Shown here: piece by piece, positions 34,670 to 42,767 of the stretch | Layout of the letters: the number at the start of each line of letters is the position of its first letter | How positions within the stretch are numbered: position 1 is the first letter of the stretch | Assembly (NCBI RefSeq): GCF_000820085.1 | Contig: NZ_CDBN01000042.1 | Coordinates: forward strand, 1 to 52,710 | Source: Aeromonas sanarellii | GTDB lineage: Bacteria; Pseudomonadota; Gammaproteobacteria; Enterobacterales; Aeromonadaceae | Direction of reading: 5' to 3' | Length of the DNA: 52,710 bases | The notes under the pieces: generated by a model | What the model was told of the DNA's origin: nothing | Seen by the model: the letters and a program-made list of their open reading frames with translations, nothing else | Database searches by the model: none | Position numbers and translations under genes: made by a program

Positions 34670-35617
34670 ATGGATCTGTTGATAGAGGGGAGGCTCTGGC
34701 AGCCCCACTGGCAAGGCGTGTTGCAGGCCTGGCAGCGGCAGGGGAACCGCTGGTGGCTGCTGCTCGGCAAGGGGGAGGCGAGGGAGATGGCACCCTGGGC
34801 GGCCTGCCCGCCAAATGGCATTCTCCGTGCCCGGGACCTGCTCGCCGCCTGGCTCGAGGCGGATGCCGCCCCCCTCATGACTGGGGAGCCGAGCCGGCAG
34901 ATCCTGATCGCTGCCTCCGGCGCCCTGCTGACCCTGGCGAAGGAGAGCGGCCTGATCACCCTGGGACCCAGGGGGGCTGACCAGACCCTCGGCGCCGATG
35001 AGGATCTGGCTAGCGTGCTGCAAGCGCTGCTCGCCCGGCGCCTGACCACGCCGGTGCTGCGCGACACCGGCTGGCAGGACGCATTGGTGCTGCGCCCCCT
35101 CGCGCCTGCCGATGAGAGCGCCATCCAGCACTATTGCTCGGACGCGGCGCTCGCCCGCTACATCCTCAACATTCCCAATCCTTATCCCGACGGGGCGGCC
35201 AGGGACTGGCTCGCCCTGAGCGGGCGCAAGGCGGCCCTCGGGATGGGGCGAACCTGGGCCCTGACCTTGCCGCAGGGGCGCGAAGACGAGCCCGCTCCCC
35301 TGGTCGGTACCATCTCCCTGCACTGGCACGGGGAGCTGGCCTGGTGGGTGGGCGTGCCCTGGCAGAACCGGGGGCTGGCCACGCGCGCCGGGTTGCTGAT
35401 CAGGGCGTTTGCGTTCGATCGGCTCCACCTGGCTGCCCTGACCGCCCGCCACCTGCCGGGCAACCTCGCCTCCGCCCGGGTGATGGCCAAGCTCGGCATG
35501 CGCCACTGCGGGCGGTGGCCCGACTCGGCTCGCCAGCCCCTGGCACTCGATCACTGGCGACTGGACAGGGAGCCCTCCCTGTCGGCGGCCAGGACGCATC
35601 CTCGCCCCTTTTCCTGA
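34670..35617 (+). CDS. GNAT-family acetyltransferase with an extra N-terminal domain
   Basis: The 315-residue protein has a C-terminal GNAT domain of the RimJ/RimL kind (about 140-295: LVLRPLAPADESAIQHYCSD, LVGTISLHWHGELAWWVGVPWQNRGLATRAG, NLASARVMAKLGMR). The first 130 residues are rich in Trp and Leu and match nothing I know. The ATG has a full AGGAGG upstream. The acetylated substrate is unknown, since RimJ-type enzymes modify ribosomal protein N-termini or small amines. It is one of three GNAT genes within 3 kb, but the three are not in one operon. Confidence 0.8.
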   Translation: MDLLIEGRLWQPHWQGVLQAWQRQGNRWWLLLGKGEAREMAPWAACPPNGILRARDLLAAWLEADAAPLMTGEPSRQILIAASGALLTLAKESGLITLGPRGADQTLGADEDLASVLQALLARRLTTPVLRDTGWQDALVLRPLAPADESAIQHYCSDAALARYILNIPNPYPDGAARDWLALSGRKAALGMGRTWALTLPQGREDEPAPLVGTISLHWHGELAWWVGVPWQNRGLATRAGLLIRAFAFDRLHLAALTARHLPGNLASARVMAKLGMRHCGRWPDSARQPLALDHWRLDREPSLSAARTHPRPFS

Positions 35618-35708
35618 GTCCGTCCTCCCATTTTCAGACAAAGGCACTCAAGCCGGGTGCCACTTCTGTGGAATAATGGCCGCCCTGCTGTACGAGGAGT
35701 AACCCTGT

Positions 35709-36215
35709 ATGTTGAGAACCGAGCGTCCCGGCGACATGCTGCCAGTCTATGAGCTGGTGAGCGCCGCCTTTGGCCGTCCCGACGAGGCCGAACTGGTCAA
35801 CCGCCTGCGCGAGTGTGGGGCTGCCGTGGTCACCATGGTCGAAGAGGAAGAGTACGAGTTCATGGGGCACCTGATGCTGAGCCCGATCACCATTGACGGG
35901 CAGGAAGGACCCTGGCTCGGACTGGCTCCCGTGGCCGTGCATCCCGACTGGCAGGGGCAAGGCATCGGCTCGGACCTGGTGCGGGAGGGGCTGGATACCG
36001 CCCTGGAGATGGACTGGAAGGCGGTGGTGGTGCTCGGCGATCCCGCCTACTACGGCCGTTTCGGCTTTCGGCCCGCCAGTGACTTCGGCCTGCACTGCAT
36101 CTACGAGGTGCCCTCGGAGTGCTTCATGGCGATGGAGCTGCAGCCCGGCGGGCTAGACGGCATGCGGGGCGAAGTGCTCTACCACCCCCTGTTCGATGAG
36201 GAGCCGGTGGCGTGA
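35709..36215 (+). CDS. GNAT-family N-acetyltransferase (YhbS-like)
   Basis: The 168-residue protein is a single GNAT domain. The acetyl-CoA binding segment VAVHPDWQGQGIGSDLVREGL is at about 76-96, followed by VVVLGDPAYYGRFGFRPASDFG, which is typical of the YhbS group. The substrate is not known. It is transcribed alone and ends at a terminator shared with the convergent AHSA1-type gene. Confidence 0.85.
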   Translation: MLRTERPGDMLPVYELVSAAFGRPDEAELVNRLRECGAAVVTMVEEEEYEFMGHLMLSPITIDGQEGPWLGLAPVAVHPDWQGQGIGSDLVREGLDTALEMDWKAVVVLGDPAYYGRFGFRPASDFGLHCIYEVPSECFMAMELQPGGLDGMRGEVLYHPLFDEEPVA

Positions 36216-36231
36216 CCGCCTGCCCATCCAC

Positions 36232-36260
36232 GAAAAAGGACCCTGAACGGGTCCTTTTTT
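36232..36260. terminator. Bidirectional terminator
   Basis: GGACCC-TGAAC-GGGTCC is flanked by AAAAA and TTTTTT. It lies between the YhbS-like gene (plus) and the AHSA1-type gene (minus) and can serve both. Confidence 0.9.
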
Positions 36261-36287
36261 GTGCCATGCCCATCGCTTGAATGGACG

Positions 36288-36788
36288 TCACTGAGCCAAG
36301 GATTTCAGCTGCTGCTTGCCCGGTGGATTGCTCCAGTCGATGGGGCCATGGGTGAAGCGGTACTGCAGCCTCGGCAGGCTGAGCTCCAGCCACTCCTCCC
36401 GGAAGTAGGCATAACCCTGATCCCAATCCGGGTCATTGGCCCAGCCGGTCTGCAGGAAGTGGAGCCGGGTGCCCTGACCTTCCGGCACGAAGCGCAGGCT
36501 GACCTGGGTCTTCTGCTGGCGGATATGGGGAAACTGGGGCGGGAAATTCCAGCTGAAGCTGAGCAGGTCATGGGGCATGACCGCCATCACCCTGCATCCC
36601 TCGCTGCCGCGCTCTCCCAGCGGGGCATCGGGTCTGAAATAGATTTCGAAAGGTCCGTTGGGTTCCGGCACCATGAGGCATTCCGGCGCCAGGAAACTGC
36701 GCAGCCCGCTCTCCGTGGTCCAGGCGCGCCAGACATCGTCAATGTGGGCGGGTACCAGAATACTGCCTTCTATTTGCTTGTTATCCAT
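36288..36788 (-). CDS. SRPBCC/AHSA1-type ligand-binding domain protein
   Basis: The 166-residue protein fits the START-like AHSA1 fold. It begins IEGSILVPAHIDDVWRAWTT and contains the family's FLAPECLMVPEPNGPFEIYF, SFSWNFPPQFP and RLHFLQTGW segments. Such proteins bind hydrophobic ligands or chaperone partners, and the ligand here is unknown. No signal peptide is seen, so it is cytoplasmic. It has no operon partner. Confidence 0.82.
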   Translation of the reverse strand: MDNKQIEGSILVPAHIDDVWRAWTTESGLRSFLAPECLMVPEPNGPFEIYFRPDAPLGERGSEGCRVMAVMPHDLLSFSWNFPPQFPHIRQQKTQVSLRFVPEGQGTRLHFLQTGWANDPDWDQGYAYFREEWLELSLPRLQYRFTHGPIDWSNPPGKQQLKSLAQ

Positions 36789-36970
36789 AAATCAGTGAAC
36801 CTCAAACCAGTCATGGACGGGACCTCGGCAGTATAGCCCGTCGGGCGATAAAATAGGCAGCCCTGTGTCACACCGTCATGTATTCAAGAGGGTCCAGATT
36901 GCCGATTTGACAGCACGGCAGGATCCATCGAGAGTGGGAAACCGTGAGAACCTAATTCAAGGATGGCACC

Positions 36971-37405
36971 ATGATCAGAATGATGAGAGATGCCGACGAA
37001 TCCCAGCTGGCACAGCTGTTTCTCAAGGGGAGGCGTCAGGCTTTTCACTGGGTCGATCCCTCCCTGTTCCGGCTGGAGGATTTTGCCGAGCAGACCCGGG
37101 GTGAGCGGATCTGGGTGGCGGAGAAGGGGGGCAACCCTTGCGGATTCGTCTCCATCTGGGGCGAAGACAGCTTCGTGCATCACCTCTACGTGGTGGCCGA
37201 CTGGCACGGGCAGGGCATGGGGCGTGCCTTGCTGGCGGCAGGGTTGGCCGGATACCCGTCACCGGCCTCCCTCAAGGTGGCCACCCGCAACACCACGGCG
37301 ATGGCCTTCTACCACCGCCTGGGCTGGCAGAACACGGACGAGACCGGTCACTGCGACATCACGGGGCCCTGGCGCAGGCTCATTCTGGAGTCAGGTTCGG
37401 CATGA
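36971..37405 (+). CDS. GNAT-family N-acetyltransferase
   Basis: The 144-residue single GNAT domain has the acetyl-CoA site VVADWHGQGMGRALLAAGL and the C-terminal NTTAMAFYHRLGWQ. The substrate is unknown. It lies alone upstream of the convergent tmRNA gene. The ATG follows AAGGATGGCACC. The 181 bases between it and the divergent AHSA1 gene hold no recognisable gene. Confidence 0.82.
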   Translation: MIRMMRDADESQLAQLFLKGRRQAFHWVDPSLFRLEDFAEQTRGERIWVAEKGGNPCGFVSIWGEDSFVHHLYVVADWHGQGMGRALLAAGLAGYPSPASLKVATRNTTAMAFYHRLGWQNTDETGHCDITGPWRRLILESGSA

Positions 37406-37502
37406 GGGAACCCGACAGGCAACGCCATCTCCCCGCAGCCCGCGCCCCATGGTAGCGCCATGTCTTCGGCGACTGACAGGCCCTGTTTCCGACTACAGGC
37501 AG

Positions 37503-37535
37503 AAAAAAGGGCCACCTCTTGCGAGGTGGCCCTTT
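37503..37535 (-). terminator. Terminator of tmRNA
   Basis: On the minus strand GGGCCACCTC-GCAA-GAGGTGGCCC (37509-37532) is followed by TTTTTT. It starts 13 bases after the tmRNA CCA end. Confidence 0.92.
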
Positions 37536-37544
37536 CCAAACGTT

Positions 37545-37904
37545 TGGTGGAGCTGGGGGGATTTGAACCCCCGTCCAAAATTACTACATCCTTGGCACTA
37601 CATGCTTAGTCACTCTTTACATTCGCCAACCCGCTGCGGAGAGACACGCCACGCATTGACTAGCTCGATTGGTTTTAATGCTTCCGCCCCGAGCAGGACT
37701 TCCACACGATCCTGTGAAGGATGACCTTCCATTTCCCTAGGACACAGGCAAGCTAGGGGAGAAGGGCTCAGCGCAGGTTATTAAGCTGCGAGTGCGTAGT
37801 TTTCGTCGTTTGCGACTATTTTTTTGCGGTTTATTAACGAGGCCTACCGCACCTCGGCATGCACCTTGGGTTTCGTGAATCTTGTCGAATCCAGAATCAG
37901 CCCC
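37545..37904 (-). ncRNA. ssrA: Transfer-messenger RNA (tmRNA)
   Basis: On the minus strand the RNA begins GGGGCTGATTCTGGATTCGA, the conserved tmRNA 5' end, and finishes with a T-arm (GGTTCAAATCC) and CCA at 37545, about 360 bases in all. The resume codon GCA is at 37813-37811 and the tag reads ANDENYALAA followed by TAA TAA. tmRNA rescues stalled ribosomes and marks the product for proteolysis together with SmpB, whose gene is immediately upstream in the same direction. A promoter with TACAAT lies just before the 5' end, and a strong terminator follows. Confidence 0.97.
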
Positions 37905-37919
37905 AAGTTGTTAAGAGGG

Positions 37920-37947
37920 ATTGTACGCAAAAAACCTGCCATGGCAA
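37920..37947 (-). promoter_or_regulatory. Sigma-70 promoter of ssrA
   Basis: On the minus strand TTGCCA and TACAAT are separated by 16 bases. Transcription would start a few bases upstream of the mature 5' end at 37904, which RNase P would then trim. Confidence 0.7.
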
Positions 37948-37957
37948 GGCGTTGATG

Positions 37958-37987
37958 GCAATCGACCGGCCTGGGCCAGTCGATTGC
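37958..37987. other. Hairpin between smpB and ssrA
   Basis: GCAATCGAC and GTCGATTGC form a nine-bp stem around a GC-rich loop. A TGTTTTATT follows on the plus strand only, so it would be a poor terminator for smpB in the minus direction. It may act as a partial stop or processing site. Confidence 0.4.
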
Positions 37988-38010
37988 TGTTTTATTGGGC
38001 GTCTGGCGCA

Positions 38011-38499
38011 TCAGCCGCGGTGCTTGTTCTTCATGATGCGGGCCTTCTCCCTATCCCATTCGCGGGCCTTGGTGTCCTCGCGCTTGTCGTGTTCTTTCTT
38101 GCCCTTCACCAGGCCGATCTCGACCTTGACCCAGCACTGCTTCCAGTAGAGGGCGAGCGGCACCACAGTGTAGCCCTGGCGGGCGATCAGGCTCTCGAGC
38201 TTGTCGAGCTCGCGGCGGCTCAGCAGCAGTTTGCGGGTGCGGGTCGGGTCGCACACCACGTGGCTGGAGGCTGCCTGCAGCGGCAGGAAGCTGGATCCGA
38301 ACAGATAGGCTTCGCCATCGCGGAAGATGACGTAGGCTTCGCTGATGTTGGCCTTGCCCGCCCGCAGGGATTTGACTTCCCACCCTTGCAGGGACAGGCC
38401 CGCTTCGATCTTCTCTTCGATGAAGTACTCGTGGCGCGCGGTTCTGTTGAGTGCAATGGTGTTGGACCCGGCTTTGTTTTTACTGTTTTTCTTGCTCAT
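38011..38499 (-). CDS. smpB: tmRNA-binding protein SmpB
   Basis: The 162-residue protein matches Smp[43 protein letters not shown] and the basic tail [20 protein letters not shown]. SmpB escorts tmRNA to stalled ribosomes. It lies just upstream of ssrA on the same strand, the usual arrangement. A promoter with TATAAT is 36 bases before its ATG. Confidence 0.97.
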   Translation of the reverse strand: MSKKNSKNKAGSNTIALNRTARHEYFIEEKIEAGLSLQGWEVKSLRAGKANISEAYVIFRDGEAYLFGSSFLPLQAASSHVVCDPTRTRKLLLSRRELDKLESLIARQGYTVVPLALYWKQCWVKVEIGLVKGKKEHDKREDTKAREWDREKARIMKNKHRG

Positions 38500-38534
38500 G
38501 ACGGGCGATTTCCGGCAATGACTGGGAGGTTCGT

Positions 38535-38562
38535 ATTATACGTAGGCGGGGACGGCTGTAAA
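38535..38562 (-). promoter_or_regulatory. Sigma-70 promoter of smpB
   Basis: On the minus strand TTTACA and a perfect TATAAT are separated by 16 bases, about 35 bases upstream of the smpB ATG. Confidence 0.7.
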
Positions 38563-38668
38563 ACGCGCAGCGGCTCGAGTGGCGGCTTTGTGAGCAGTTT
38601 GACCGAGGTTTTACCTCCACAAGCCGAAACATGGTGATAAAATCGCGGCGATTGGATGAGGAAAACCC

Positions 38669-39103
38669 ATGCCCCGTATTACTCGCAGTGCCCTGGTGAT
38701 GTTCAGCGCGGAACAGATGTTCCGGCTGGTCAATGATGTTCACGCTTATCCCGAGTTTCTGCCCGGCTGCGTCGGCAGTCGCGTTCACGAGTCGGGGGAG
38801 GACTACATGATGGCGTCGGTCGACGTGGCCAAGGCGGGGATTGCCAAGACCTTTACCACGCGCAACCGGCTCGATGCCAACCGCGCCATCAAGATGGAGC
38901 TGGTGGAGGGCCCTTTCAGCAAGCTGGCGGGCTGGTGGACCTTCACCCCCCTCGACGAGGATGCCTGCAAGGTGGAGTTCGACCTCGACTTCGAGTTCAC
39001 CTCCAAGCTGATCGAACTGGCGTTCGGCCAGATCTTCCGTGAACTGGTGAGCTCCATGGTGCTCGCCTTCTCCAATCGTGCCAAGGTGGTGTACGGTGTC
39101 TGA
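38669..39103 (+). CDS. ratA: START-domain protein RatA (ribosome association toxin family)
   Basis: The 144-residue protein is a polyketide cyclase/START-like domain: MFRLVNDVHAYPEFLPGCVGSRV, then GWWTFTPLDEDACKVEFDLDFEF. The gene is divergent from smpB and next to rnfH, as in E. coli. In E. coli RatA has been reported to block 70S subunit joining, while eukaryotic homologues (COQ10) bind ubiquinone. Which role applies here is open. It overlaps rnfH by eight bases. Confidence 0.92.
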   Translation: MPRITRSALVMFSAEQMFRLVNDVHAYPEFLPGCVGSRVHESGEDYMMASVDVAKAGIAKTFTTRNRLDANRAIKMELVEGPFSKLAGWWTFTPLDEDACKVEFDLDFEFTSKLIELAFGQIFRELVSSMVLAFSNRAKVVYGV

Positions 39104-39455
39104 ACTGCTCAGTATCGAAGTGGCCTATGCCTTGCCCGAGCGGCAAACCGTGCTCAGCTTGCGCGTCGCCCCGGGTACCAGCGTGCTGGCGGCCATCGAG
39201 GCGTCCGGCATAGTGCAAAAGCACCCGGAGATCGATCTGGCGGTCAACAAGTTCGGCATCTACAGCCGTCCGGTCAAGGGGAGCGAGCCGGTGCAGGACG
39301 GGGATCGCATCGAGATCTACCGCCCGCTCATCGCCGATCCCAAGGAGATGCGCAAGAAGCGGGCGGAGAAGGCCAAGGAAGAAGGGCGGGCCGATGTGGT
39401 CACCGGCGGGCGGCCCGACGTCCACCGCAAGCGGGACGACGGCGAATCGGCCTGA
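39096..39455 (+). CDS. rnfH: RnfH/RatB ubiquitin-like fold protein
   Basis: The 119-residue protein has the beta-grasp RnfH domain (LSIEVAYALPERQTVLSLRV, GIYSRPVKGSEPVQDGDRIEIYRPL) and a charged Lys/Arg/Glu tail. Its function is unsettled. It has been named as partner of RatA and as an Rnf-associated protein. A GTG start at 39096 is supported by homology and overlaps the ratA stop, so the two are translationally coupled. Confidence 0.9.
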   Translation: MSELLSIEVAYALPERQTVLSLRVAPGTSVLAAIEASGIVQKHPEIDLAVNKFGIYSRPVKGSEPVQDGDRIEIYRPLIADPKEMRKKRAEKAKEEGRADVVTGGRPDVHRKRDDGESA

Positions 39456-39470
39456 CGAAGGATGCAATGA

Positions 39471-39497
39471 CAAGGGGCGCTGCGGCGCCCCTTGTTG
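39471..39497. terminator. Hairpin terminator between rnfH and the convergent NAD(P)-binding gene
   Basis: CAAGGGGCGC-TGCG-GCGCCCCTTG is a ten-bp perfect stem between convergent genes. The U-tracts are short on both sides. Confidence 0.6.
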
Positions 39498-39524
39498 ATC
39501 CCGCACTCTGATGCCGAAGGCCGC

Positions 39525-40160
39525 TTACAGCGCGAGCAGGCGCTCGTTCTCCACCGTCTCGATGCCGCTCTCCTGCTGTGCCAGCAGCGCCATGGCGTGG
39601 GCCACCTGGTTGGCCTCTATGGCCCGCCAGCGCCTGAGAGGGCCGCGCAACAACGGCCTTATCAGCGGGTAGATGGCCTGGACGATCTGCTCCGACAGGC
39701 GAGGTGGCTGGCGATCGCCCAGCAGCATGGCGGGGCGCAGGATGACGAGTCGCTGCCACTCCTGTGCCAGCAGGGCCTGCTCCATCTCCCCCTTGGTGCG
39801 GGGATAGAGGGCGGGAGCGCGCGGATTGGCCCCCAGGCTGGAGACCACCAGCAGGCGCCGGCAGCCGTGGCGGCGGGCCAGATCGGCAAAGGCCAGCACA
39901 TAGTCGAGGTCGACCCGGCGAAATCCTTGCGCCGAGCCGGCCTCCTTGCGGGTGGTGCCGAGGCAGCAGAAGGCGAGATCGATGGGGGTGGGCAGCGCGA
40001 CCTCGTCGAGGTGCTCGAAGTCTACCGGCAGCCAGTGTCGACCGGGGGCCGGCTCGCCCGGCTTGCGGCAGAGCAGGGTCAGCGAGTGCGCCGGGCTCAA
40101 CTCGCGGATCAGGGCCTGGCCAATCAGACCGGTTGCCCCGGCAATCAGGATCTGGCTCAT
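39525..40160 (-). CDS. NAD(P)-binding Rossmann-fold protein (nucleoside-diphosphate-sugar epimerase-like)
   Basis: The 211-residue protein has an N-terminal dinucleotide-binding motif GATGLIGQAL, then CLGTTRKEAGS, VVSSLGANPRAPALYPRTKGEME and ILRPAMLLGDRQ. This is a short atypical SDR of the type related to HTATIP2/TIP30 and YwnB-like proteins. The substrate is unknown. Two ATGs are close together; the one at 40160 is better spaced from AAGGAG. It lies after bamE on the same strand, but a strong terminator separates them. Confidence 0.8.
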   Translation of the reverse strand: MSQILIAGATGLIGQALIRELSPAHSLTLLCRKPGEPAPGRHWLPVDFEHLDEVALPTPIDLAFCCLGTTRKEAGSAQGFRRVDLDYVLAFADLARRHGCRRLLVVSSLGANPRAPALYPRTKGEMEQALLAQEWQRLVILRPAMLLGDRQPPRLSEQIVQAIYPLIRPLLRGPLRRWRAIEANQVAHAMALLAQQESGIETVENERLLAL

Positions 40161-40240
40161 CATGATCTCCTTGGTGGGTCCTGTGCCCTTGAGCATGGCC
40201 CGGCAGGGGAGCCTTGGCCGTTTTTCCCGGCTCTGACAAG

Positions 40241-40266
40241 ACAAAACCGGCCTTGGCCGGTTTTGT
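40241..40266. terminator. Terminator of bamE
   Basis: ACAAAACCGGCC-TT-GGCCGGTTTTGT is a perfect inverted repeat with A and T tracts built into the stem. It lies directly after bamE on the minus strand. Confidence 0.85.
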
Positions 40267-40274
40267 GATGCAAT

Positions 40275-40613
40275 CTAGAGCGGTGTGGTGAAGGCGGCGG
40301 GGAGGGGGAAATCGCCCGTGGCGGTGGCCAGCCTGTCCCCCACGAAGTTCAGGGTCAGCTCCTTGCGCTCTTTGTCGCCACGACCTGGCTGGAACTCGTA
40401 GAGGTAGTACCAGGTGTTGGGGTCGAAGCCATCGCGCAGCATGGGGGAGCCCAGCACGAACTCGACCTGTTCGCGGGTCATGCCCTGGCGCAGCTTGTCG
40501 ACCTGCTTTTGTTCCACGTAGTTGCCCTGGGGAATATCGATGCGATAGACCAGGCTGCAACCGGACAGGGTGAGGGCGGTCAGGGCCGCGGCAATCAGGT
40601 GTTTCATCCGCAT
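40275..40613 (-). CDS. bamE: Outer-membrane assembly lipoprotein BamE
   Basis: The 112-residue lipoprotein has lipobox LSGC (Cys19) and the BamE pattern RIDIPQGNYVEQKQVDKLRQGMTREQVEFVLGSP, then FDPNTWYYLYEFQPG. BamE is part of the BAM complex that inserts beta-barrels into the outer membrane. Either of two ATGs (40613 or 40607) could be the start. I kept the first because E. coli BamE begins in the same way. Confidence 0.94.
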   Translation of the reverse strand: MRMKHLIAAALTALTLSGCSLVYRIDIPQGNYVEQKQVDKLRQGMTREQVEFVLGSPMLRDGFDPNTWYYLYEFQPGRGDKERKELTLNFVGDRLATATGDFPLPAAFTTPL

Positions 40614-40714
40614 ATCGGGTTCAGATCATCCATACAGTCTTTTTAGCTCGGCAAATCATACCCACTCCCCGGGCGGAAGTAAAAAGCCATTGATCCATCA
40701 GCCAATAAAAAGGG

Positions 40715-41139
40715 CCGGACGGCGGTCCTGGCAACGCCTGCTTGGGGTTGGTGAAGCCGCAGGCATCTTTCAGGGCGTTCTCGGCCAGCACGTCGAAGTC
40801 ATCGGCCCAGATCCCGAACTGCGCCAGCCTGGCCGGGAGCGCCACGTCACGGGTCAGCTGCCGGATGCGGCAATGGCTGCGGCCCCTTGCTCGTCGGTCA
40901 TGGCGCTCACCTGGGTGTTGTAGGCCTGGACATGGGGCAGCGGCACGGCGTTGCAGACCCCGTGGGGCTGGTCGTAGAAGCCAGCCGGGCAGGTGCGCCA
41001 TGGCGTGCACGTAACCCAGGCTCGCGTTGTTGAAGGTCATGCCGGCCAGGAACTGGGCGTAGGCCATCTGCTCGCGGGCGTGCAGATCATCCCCCCGGTC
41101 GACGGCGGTACGCTGGTGTCTGGCAATCAGCTGGTTCAC
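40715..41139 (-). pseudogene. Decayed C-terminal remnant of an iron-containing alcohol dehydrogenase
   Basis: On the minus strand the first part reads EQMAYAQFLAGMTFNNASLG YVHAMAH, a hallmark of iron-containing alcohol dehydrogenases. The frame then shifts: the next frame gives GFYDQPHGVCNAVPLPHVQA before a stop, and the original frame resumes with RQLTRDVALPARLAQFG and DACGFTNPKQ. At least two frameshifts are therefore needed. The catalytic N-terminal half is absent. It is a dead fragment related to FucO/YiaY-type enzymes and marks the edge of a variable patch. Confidence 0.85.
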
Positions 41140-41270
41140 CCGGAGACGGCGTGACGGGTGGGGAAGGGAATGGAAGACGGCGGGAAAATCCGCGGCTTTT
41201 CATATATCGTGACCGTCTTATTATGCTTCGTTAATCTAAACGACGGCCCTATTAGTCCGTGGGGGGGAGA

Positions 41271-42125
41271 TTAGGGTTTTTCGGTGTGAAAAGAATAGAG
41301 ATCCATTAATTTAACTGCTCTGGGTTTTGAATAATAAAATCCCTGTATCGCCCAACTGCCACTGGACAGAGCAATATCGTGTTGTTTTTTTGTTTCAATT
41401 TTACTGATGATAGTTGTTAGGCTGTATTTTTCCTGAAGTGATAGCACGCAATCTTTGAAATCATTTATCTCTTGCTGCGATGATGGAGGCGCGCCAAATT
41501 TAACGCAATTGAATATCCCACTTGAAAGATATCGTTTACGCCAATCCCCCCCCTGCCACAAGAAGTTATCGACCGCCAAATTAATGTCATGCTCTTTGAG
41601 CCTCACCAAGCTATTAATGGTGATGTTGTTGTCAATAATTGGGCAGTGGCTTATTTCAATGTATAAAGAAATATTATATGAAGAGAAAATGTTGGAGAAA
41701 TAAATTAGAGCCTCTTCTACAGCGTGTAGTATTCGGTATTCAACTTTAAAGAAAAACATGGTGACTTTTTCTTTTAAAGCATTAATAAGTGCGTCACTTA
41801 ACTGTAGAAGAGTTAACTCAATAAGTGATATTGAGTCACATGAGTTATAAAAACTGGTGGGGGGGACAGCCTCCTGTGGTCGATATAAAATCTCCAATAG
41901 CCGTGGCTGACCTTCAATGGCGATGGACGGGAGATTGACTTGGCGTGATCTAAATATTGATGCTATATGAATGTCCTGAACCACAGGCTGGAAAAGATTT
42001 ATGATAGTAGGGTTAAATGATAGCTTGCGTTTGCTGTTGAATGATTCAATACGTTCAATCCCGATCATTCGGTAGGTTAAAATATCAACACCATGATCTT
42101 TTAGCTGCTTAAACAGACCAGTCAT
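41271..42125 (-). CDS. Degenerate EAL-domain protein
   Basis: The 284-residue protein follows the EAL fold: NLFQPVVQD, EILYRPQEA (in place of EAL), LYIEISHCP, AVDNFLWQGGDW, CVKFGAPP, IETKKQHDIA and IQGFYYSKP. Several catalytic positions differ: the conserved Asn becomes Glu in FKVEYRIL, the second metal Asp becomes Asn in VDNF, and the Glu of IExTE is His. It is therefore probably not a working c-di-GMP phosphodiesterase but a sensor or protein-binding regulator. The gene is clearly AT-rich next to its neighbours, suggesting transfer. AAGGAA precedes its ATG. It has no operon partner. Confidence 0.78.
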   Translation of the reverse strand: MTGLFKQLKDHGVDILTYRMIGIERIESFNSKRKLSFNPTIINLFQPVVQDIHIASIFRSRQVNLPSIAIEGQPRLLEILYRPQEAVPPTSFYNSCDSISLIELTLLQLSDALINALKEKVTMFFFKVEYRILHAVEEALIYFSNIFSSYNISLYIEISHCPIIDNNITINSLVRLKEHDINLAVDNFLWQGGDWRKRYLSSGIFNCVKFGAPPSSQQEINDFKDCVLSLQEKYSLTTIISKIETKKQHDIALSSGSWAIQGFYYSKPRAVKLMDLYSFHTEKP

Positions 42126-42688
42126 ACCACGTTCCTTATGTGTACTGGTGATCGATGCGTTAAAGTATGGCAGCGTTCAATAAAAAGACTCTATTGGCAC
42201 TTTATCATCGAGAGGTTTCGGTGTCACGGAGAAGATGTAGCACATCATCCCCCCGGCCCTCTGAAGGGGTTGCAGAAGATGTTTCAAGATCGGCAGCCCA
42301 TGGATCCTTTGGTGCCCTCTACACTGCCTGCCAGAAAGCCCCGAGTGTAGCGGTCACCTGGGGCTGGGAAAGTCATGACTTGCTGGTTGATTTGGGCAAC
42401 AACGCCCGTTTTACCCACCACTGTTTTTCATTTTTCGCGGCGGGCTACAGCTTGATAGCGGGAATGTAGAACTTGAATGTGGTCATGATGGACTCCGGTT
42501 GATTAGCCATTAAGTGGCATGCGGGCGCCAACATAACAGCGTCGGAGGGGATGAGAAGGGGTCGATGGTATCTTGTTGGCAACTTTGTGGGCTCGATCGA
42601 GCTCTGGTTATGCGGGTCTGAGAGGGGTTTGACAAGGGGGAGGGGTGGCAAAAGAACGAAAAAACGTTTTTCAATAAATTCATCACGT
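42126..42688. other. Stretch without recognisable gene
   Basis: About 560 bases between the EAL-like gene and the udp control region. The longest plausible frame (42167-42469, plus, about 100 codons) has no recognised domain and no good ribosome-binding site. Composition is mixed. Nothing resembles a known RNA, and no inverted-repeat ends of an insertion sequence were seen. It may be the remains of earlier insertions. Confidence 0.5.
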
Positions 42689-42704
42689 TAGCAAACGTTT
42701 CGCA
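42689..42704. promoter_or_regulatory. LacI/PurR-family-like operator upstream of udp
   Basis: TAGCAAACGTTTCGCA is close to the PurR consensus ACGCAAACGTTTTCGT. In enterics udp is controlled by CytR, another LacI-family repressor. The bound regulator cannot be told from sequence. Confidence 0.5.
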
Positions 42705-42733
42705 CCATTTTTGTCATCTTGTAAGCACAGAAG

Positions 42734-42749
42734 TGTGAGGCGCATCAAG
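42734..42749. promoter_or_regulatory. CRP-like site upstream of udp
   Basis: TGTGA-GGCGCA-TCAAG has a perfect left half and a partial right half of the CRP consensus TGTGA-N6-TCACA. CRP activation of udp is known in enterics. Confidence 0.4.
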
Positions 42750-42755
42750 GAATTG

Positions 42756-42767
42756 GAAAGCGCTTTC
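42756..42767. promoter_or_regulatory. Perfect palindrome upstream of udp, LacI-family-like
   Basis: GAAAGCGCTTTC is a perfect 12-bp palindrome of the kind bound by LacI/GalR-family repressors. It lies 112 bases before the udp start, next to the CRP-like site. Confidence 0.45.

Noticed and set aside
42167..42469. A 100-codon plus-strand ORF upstream of udp
   Set aside because: No domain, no good ribosome-binding site, and Ser/Arg-rich low-complexity translation. Kept only as part of the gene-free stretch.
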